DNA from: Lutjanus erythropterus
Taxonomy: Eukaryota > Chordata > Actinopteri > Lutjaniformes > Lutjanidae
Direction: 5' to 3'
NCBI GenBank assembly: GCA_020091685.1
Contig: CM034607.1
Span: forward strand, 26,161,753-26,225,752
DNA length: 64,000 nucleotides
The translations under genes were made by a program, and so were the position numbers. Position 1 is the stretch's first letter; every line of letters begins with the position of its first letter. Positions 61,881 to 64,000 of this stretch are shown in pieces. Under the pieces are notes generated by a model that worked only from the letters and a program-made list of their open reading frames with translations, was not told the origin of the DNA and searched no databases.

Positions 61881-62589
61881 CTGTAAAAAGAGTATTTTAC
61901 ATTTCAGCAAAATTCAACTACAGGTCACTTCACATATTTTGTACCACAAAGGGATCAGAGTCTTATGACTTATGTAAAGCCTGGGGCTTTACATCCAATT
62001 ATAAATAAAACATGATACTTGCAGTTTTGGCTGACAGTATAAAGAAGTTAATGCCGGTTTTCTCCAAGACAGATTTGTTTATTACTGTTGCATAAGGCTG
62101 ACAATGAAGCAATGAATCAAATTAGCTGCCAGTCTGACAGTAAAATTCTGTATTATGTCTATTTATGTGATAAAATATACCCATACCATATCAATGTATT
62201 AAAATTCTGTTTACATTTATGATCACAGAACTGACCTATTAAAGAGTGCTGACCAGATGAAAATGTCAGTTTTAATGTAAGCAGACGACTGAACAGAAGA
62301 TTGGTTCGCATGGAAAAACAGATAGTGGTTAATATCAAAAGATATGAACATTGTGACATTTTTATACAGCCAGAGTTCTGAACTATAAACAAAGACTGAA
62401 TTCCCCCAATGTCTTTTGCAGGAGTGAAAACCTTCACACACATCTCTTCATGGCACGTGGTATCCTGTTATGGTTCAAGGAAATCTCCTTCAAGGCGTAC
62501 ATAAATGAGCACTCAGTACTCAAACTTAGGGCAGTTTTATTTATTAATAATGATAAACAATAGGTGGGTACTTAACCATGAACACTGAA

Positions 62590-62725
62590 ATTTGTTGGAG
62601 GTTAACCCATAACCTTGCCACACAGAGTCGCAGCAGGGCCTCAAACTGCCTCACATCTCTCTAGCAGACACTACAGGAAAGGACAGAGCCACCGCAGGCT
62701 GAGCCTCGCTGGAACGGCCTGCACG
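62590..62725 (-). ncRNA. Putative H/ACA box snoRNA, copy 2
   Basis: Duplicate of copy 1. The ACA at 62595-62593 is kept, and GAGG can still pair with CCUC in the lower 3' stem. The upper 3' stem has one mismatch (CCCUGC with GCAAGG). It lies far (about 700 nt) from the next candidate 3' splice site, so its processing may be weaker than that of copy 1. Confidence 0.42.
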
Positions 62726-63615
62726 CGATTTACAGATTTAATCTCCAATCGGACAAGATCTGAGGTACATTTTAATGTTACACCGACTTACAATTTTATT
62801 ATGACTTACAAAAGCTAATAACGTTCCTTTAGCAAGGACCAAGACTTGACTTTCTTAGTCTGATCAGCTGTCAAATCTCTTACTTTGCTCACCAAAATTA
62901 TGACACTAATTTTATGAACTTTTCTCATACTGGCCTGAATTTAGGACCTTTTTTCCTTACATGACCACTATTTCACATTTTCAAATGTCTTTCCAAAATA
63001 TGTGTCGAATTCCAATCACGTATTCATATGCCAGTTACTAATTTCTCTCATCTTCCTGTAGTTTGACTAAAATCATTCTTTTCTTGGTGTGAAACAAAAA
63101 TATTTTTGATGACTCATCATGAACTTGGGGCAGTTACATAAATGTATTCAATCAACTATGATTTGGGATGACTAGCTAACCCCTCTTGACCGTTAGCTAG
63201 TAGTAGGAGGTACGCGTTTGACTTTTCAGCTGGTAAACCCATGGAAACAAATCTGTATTCACTAAAAAACATGACTCAAAGTGATCCAGTCACATCTGAA
63301 AGAACTGATTCACTGTGCATGAAACATTTTGTTCACAAGCGATGTTCAAACATAGGAGATCAGTCCAAGGAAATGTGGTAGTTTTGCAGGAGTACAACAA
63401 GACAAAACAGCCACTTTAAGGCCACATGTTGTCTTAACATATAAAAACTAACCTTACTGTTCAGCTCAAAGTCATACTTGAGCCCCAGGTGTCAGTCAGG
63501 AGGCCTGACCAGGGCGAGGTCTGGCTTCAATTCTGCAGATGACGTTCTGTAAAAAAGAGCATTTTACACTAGTTAGTACTTGACAATTTTGCAGAATTCA
63601 ACTAAAGGTGCCTTG
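62597..63615 (+). repeat. Tandem duplication, unit 2
   Basis: Second copy of the roughly 1-kb unit, offset 1663 bp at the conserved block. About 33 bp after that block (near 62742-62775) has no counterpart in unit 1. Confidence 0.8.
63453..63546 (-). ncRNA. Host transcript exon (duplicate unit 2)
   Basis: Acceptor CTCTTTTTTACAG before 63546, donor AAG then GTTAGT after 63453. Both junctions are conserved in the duplicate exon at 61798-61880, while the exon body has diverged, as in non-coding host exons. Confidence 0.45.
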
Positions 63616-64000
63616 AAGGGATGAGTGTAACAGGCCTAGAGTTTTAGTACCAATTCTGAATTTAAAAAAATGATACAATTTTGTGTCTGTATTGACTAGG
63701 GATGGGTCATGATTTTCTAATATTCATTTAAAAAAAAAATCTAATACCTCACATGACAATCGTTTTGACTATTAAAATCTATTTTCCCTTGTTTTACCAG
63801 CTACCAGTTACATCAGCCCCCAGCCTCAGAGGACAAGATGTTTATTTTTGAGGACAACGTGTGTGGATTTTACGCCACCTGACTGCGTTCTTCATGAGTG
63901 CCTACCAATATCACTTCAAGCTCAATGATGGTTAAATACCAGCTGTTGAGACCTGATTTCAAACTGGAAAGCTGTAAGTTTTGCCGTATTTTGTGTTGTT
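63616..64000. other. Right edge of window
   Basis: AT-rich DNA with an A-run at 63730-63738. The 5' part of the putative host transcript is expected here or beyond, but I could not place an exon. Confidence 0.4.

Larger units (their letters stand above)
60935..61930 (+). repeat. Tandem duplication, unit 1
   Basis: Collinear with 62597-63615 from GAGGTTAACC through GATGACTCATCATGAACT, TGACCGTTAGCTAG, AAAGTGATCCAGTCAC to AATTCAACTA. Differs by a SINE inserted here and several indels. Confidence 0.8.
60190..63546 (-). ncRNA. Putative spliced non-coding snoRNA host transcript (SNHG-like)
   Basis: Four candidate exons on the minus strand: 63453-63546, 61798-61880, 60771-60833 and a terminal exon 60452 to about 60190. 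Acceptors are TTTTACAG or TTTCACAG; donors are GTTAGT (twice) and GTACGT. An AATAAA at 60214-60209 lies near the end. No long ORF runs through the exons. Two H/ACA-like RNAs lie in the introns. The 5' end is probably right of the window. Human SNHG15 (host of the H/ACA RNA SNORA9) lies next to MYO1G, which makes it the first candidate orthologue, but I have no sequence match to it. Confidence 0.5.

Overview
This window looks like vertebrate nuclear DNA from a spiny-rayed (percomorph-type) teleost. Genes have many small exons with GT-AG introns. The intergenic and intronic DNA is AT-rich and full of short inverted-repeat elements and CA/TG microsatellites of kinds common in such fish. There are no bacterial features, operons or CRISPR arrays. 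The species cannot be named from the sequence alone.

Left three quarters (about 1.5-48.6 kb, minus strand): one class I unconventional myosin gene, best matched to myo1g. I placed 21 coding exons with consistent splice phases, giving 956 codons plus two bases. They cover the start methionine, the complete motor head (P-loop, switch I, switch II), two IQ motifs and most of the TH1 tail. The last roughly 60 codons and the 3' UTR lie beyond the left edge. Introns range from 85 bp to 9.1 kb and hold most of the repeats: a nested pair of DNA elements, a solo-LTR candidate, a minisatellite with higher-order structure, and several copies of at least three MITE-like families.

Middle (48.6-60.2 kb): a gene-poor spacer, then a minus-strand gene with one uninterrupted coding exon (55427-56632, 401 codons) whose layout matches the C-terminal two thirds of RBM43. 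It lacks the classical N-terminal RRM. Two interferon-response-element matches lie 1.8-2.1 kb upstream of its ATG. An unidentified 90-codon plus-strand ORF lies between them and the gene.

Right end (60.2-63.6 kb, minus strand): no long ORF, but a chain of plausible small exons ending in a terminal exon with an AATAAA signal. It overlaps a roughly 1-kb tandem duplication. Inside each unit is a block of 119 bp with only one difference between copies, while the flanks have diverged clearly. On the minus strand this block plus its flank folds as a roughly 136-nt H/ACA-like RNA. The best reading is a duplicated intronic snoRNA in a non-coding host gene. In human, SNHG15 with SNORA9 lies just upstream of MYO1G, so this may be the fish counterpart; that is recalled synteny, not a sequence match. 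This is the most interesting part of the window.
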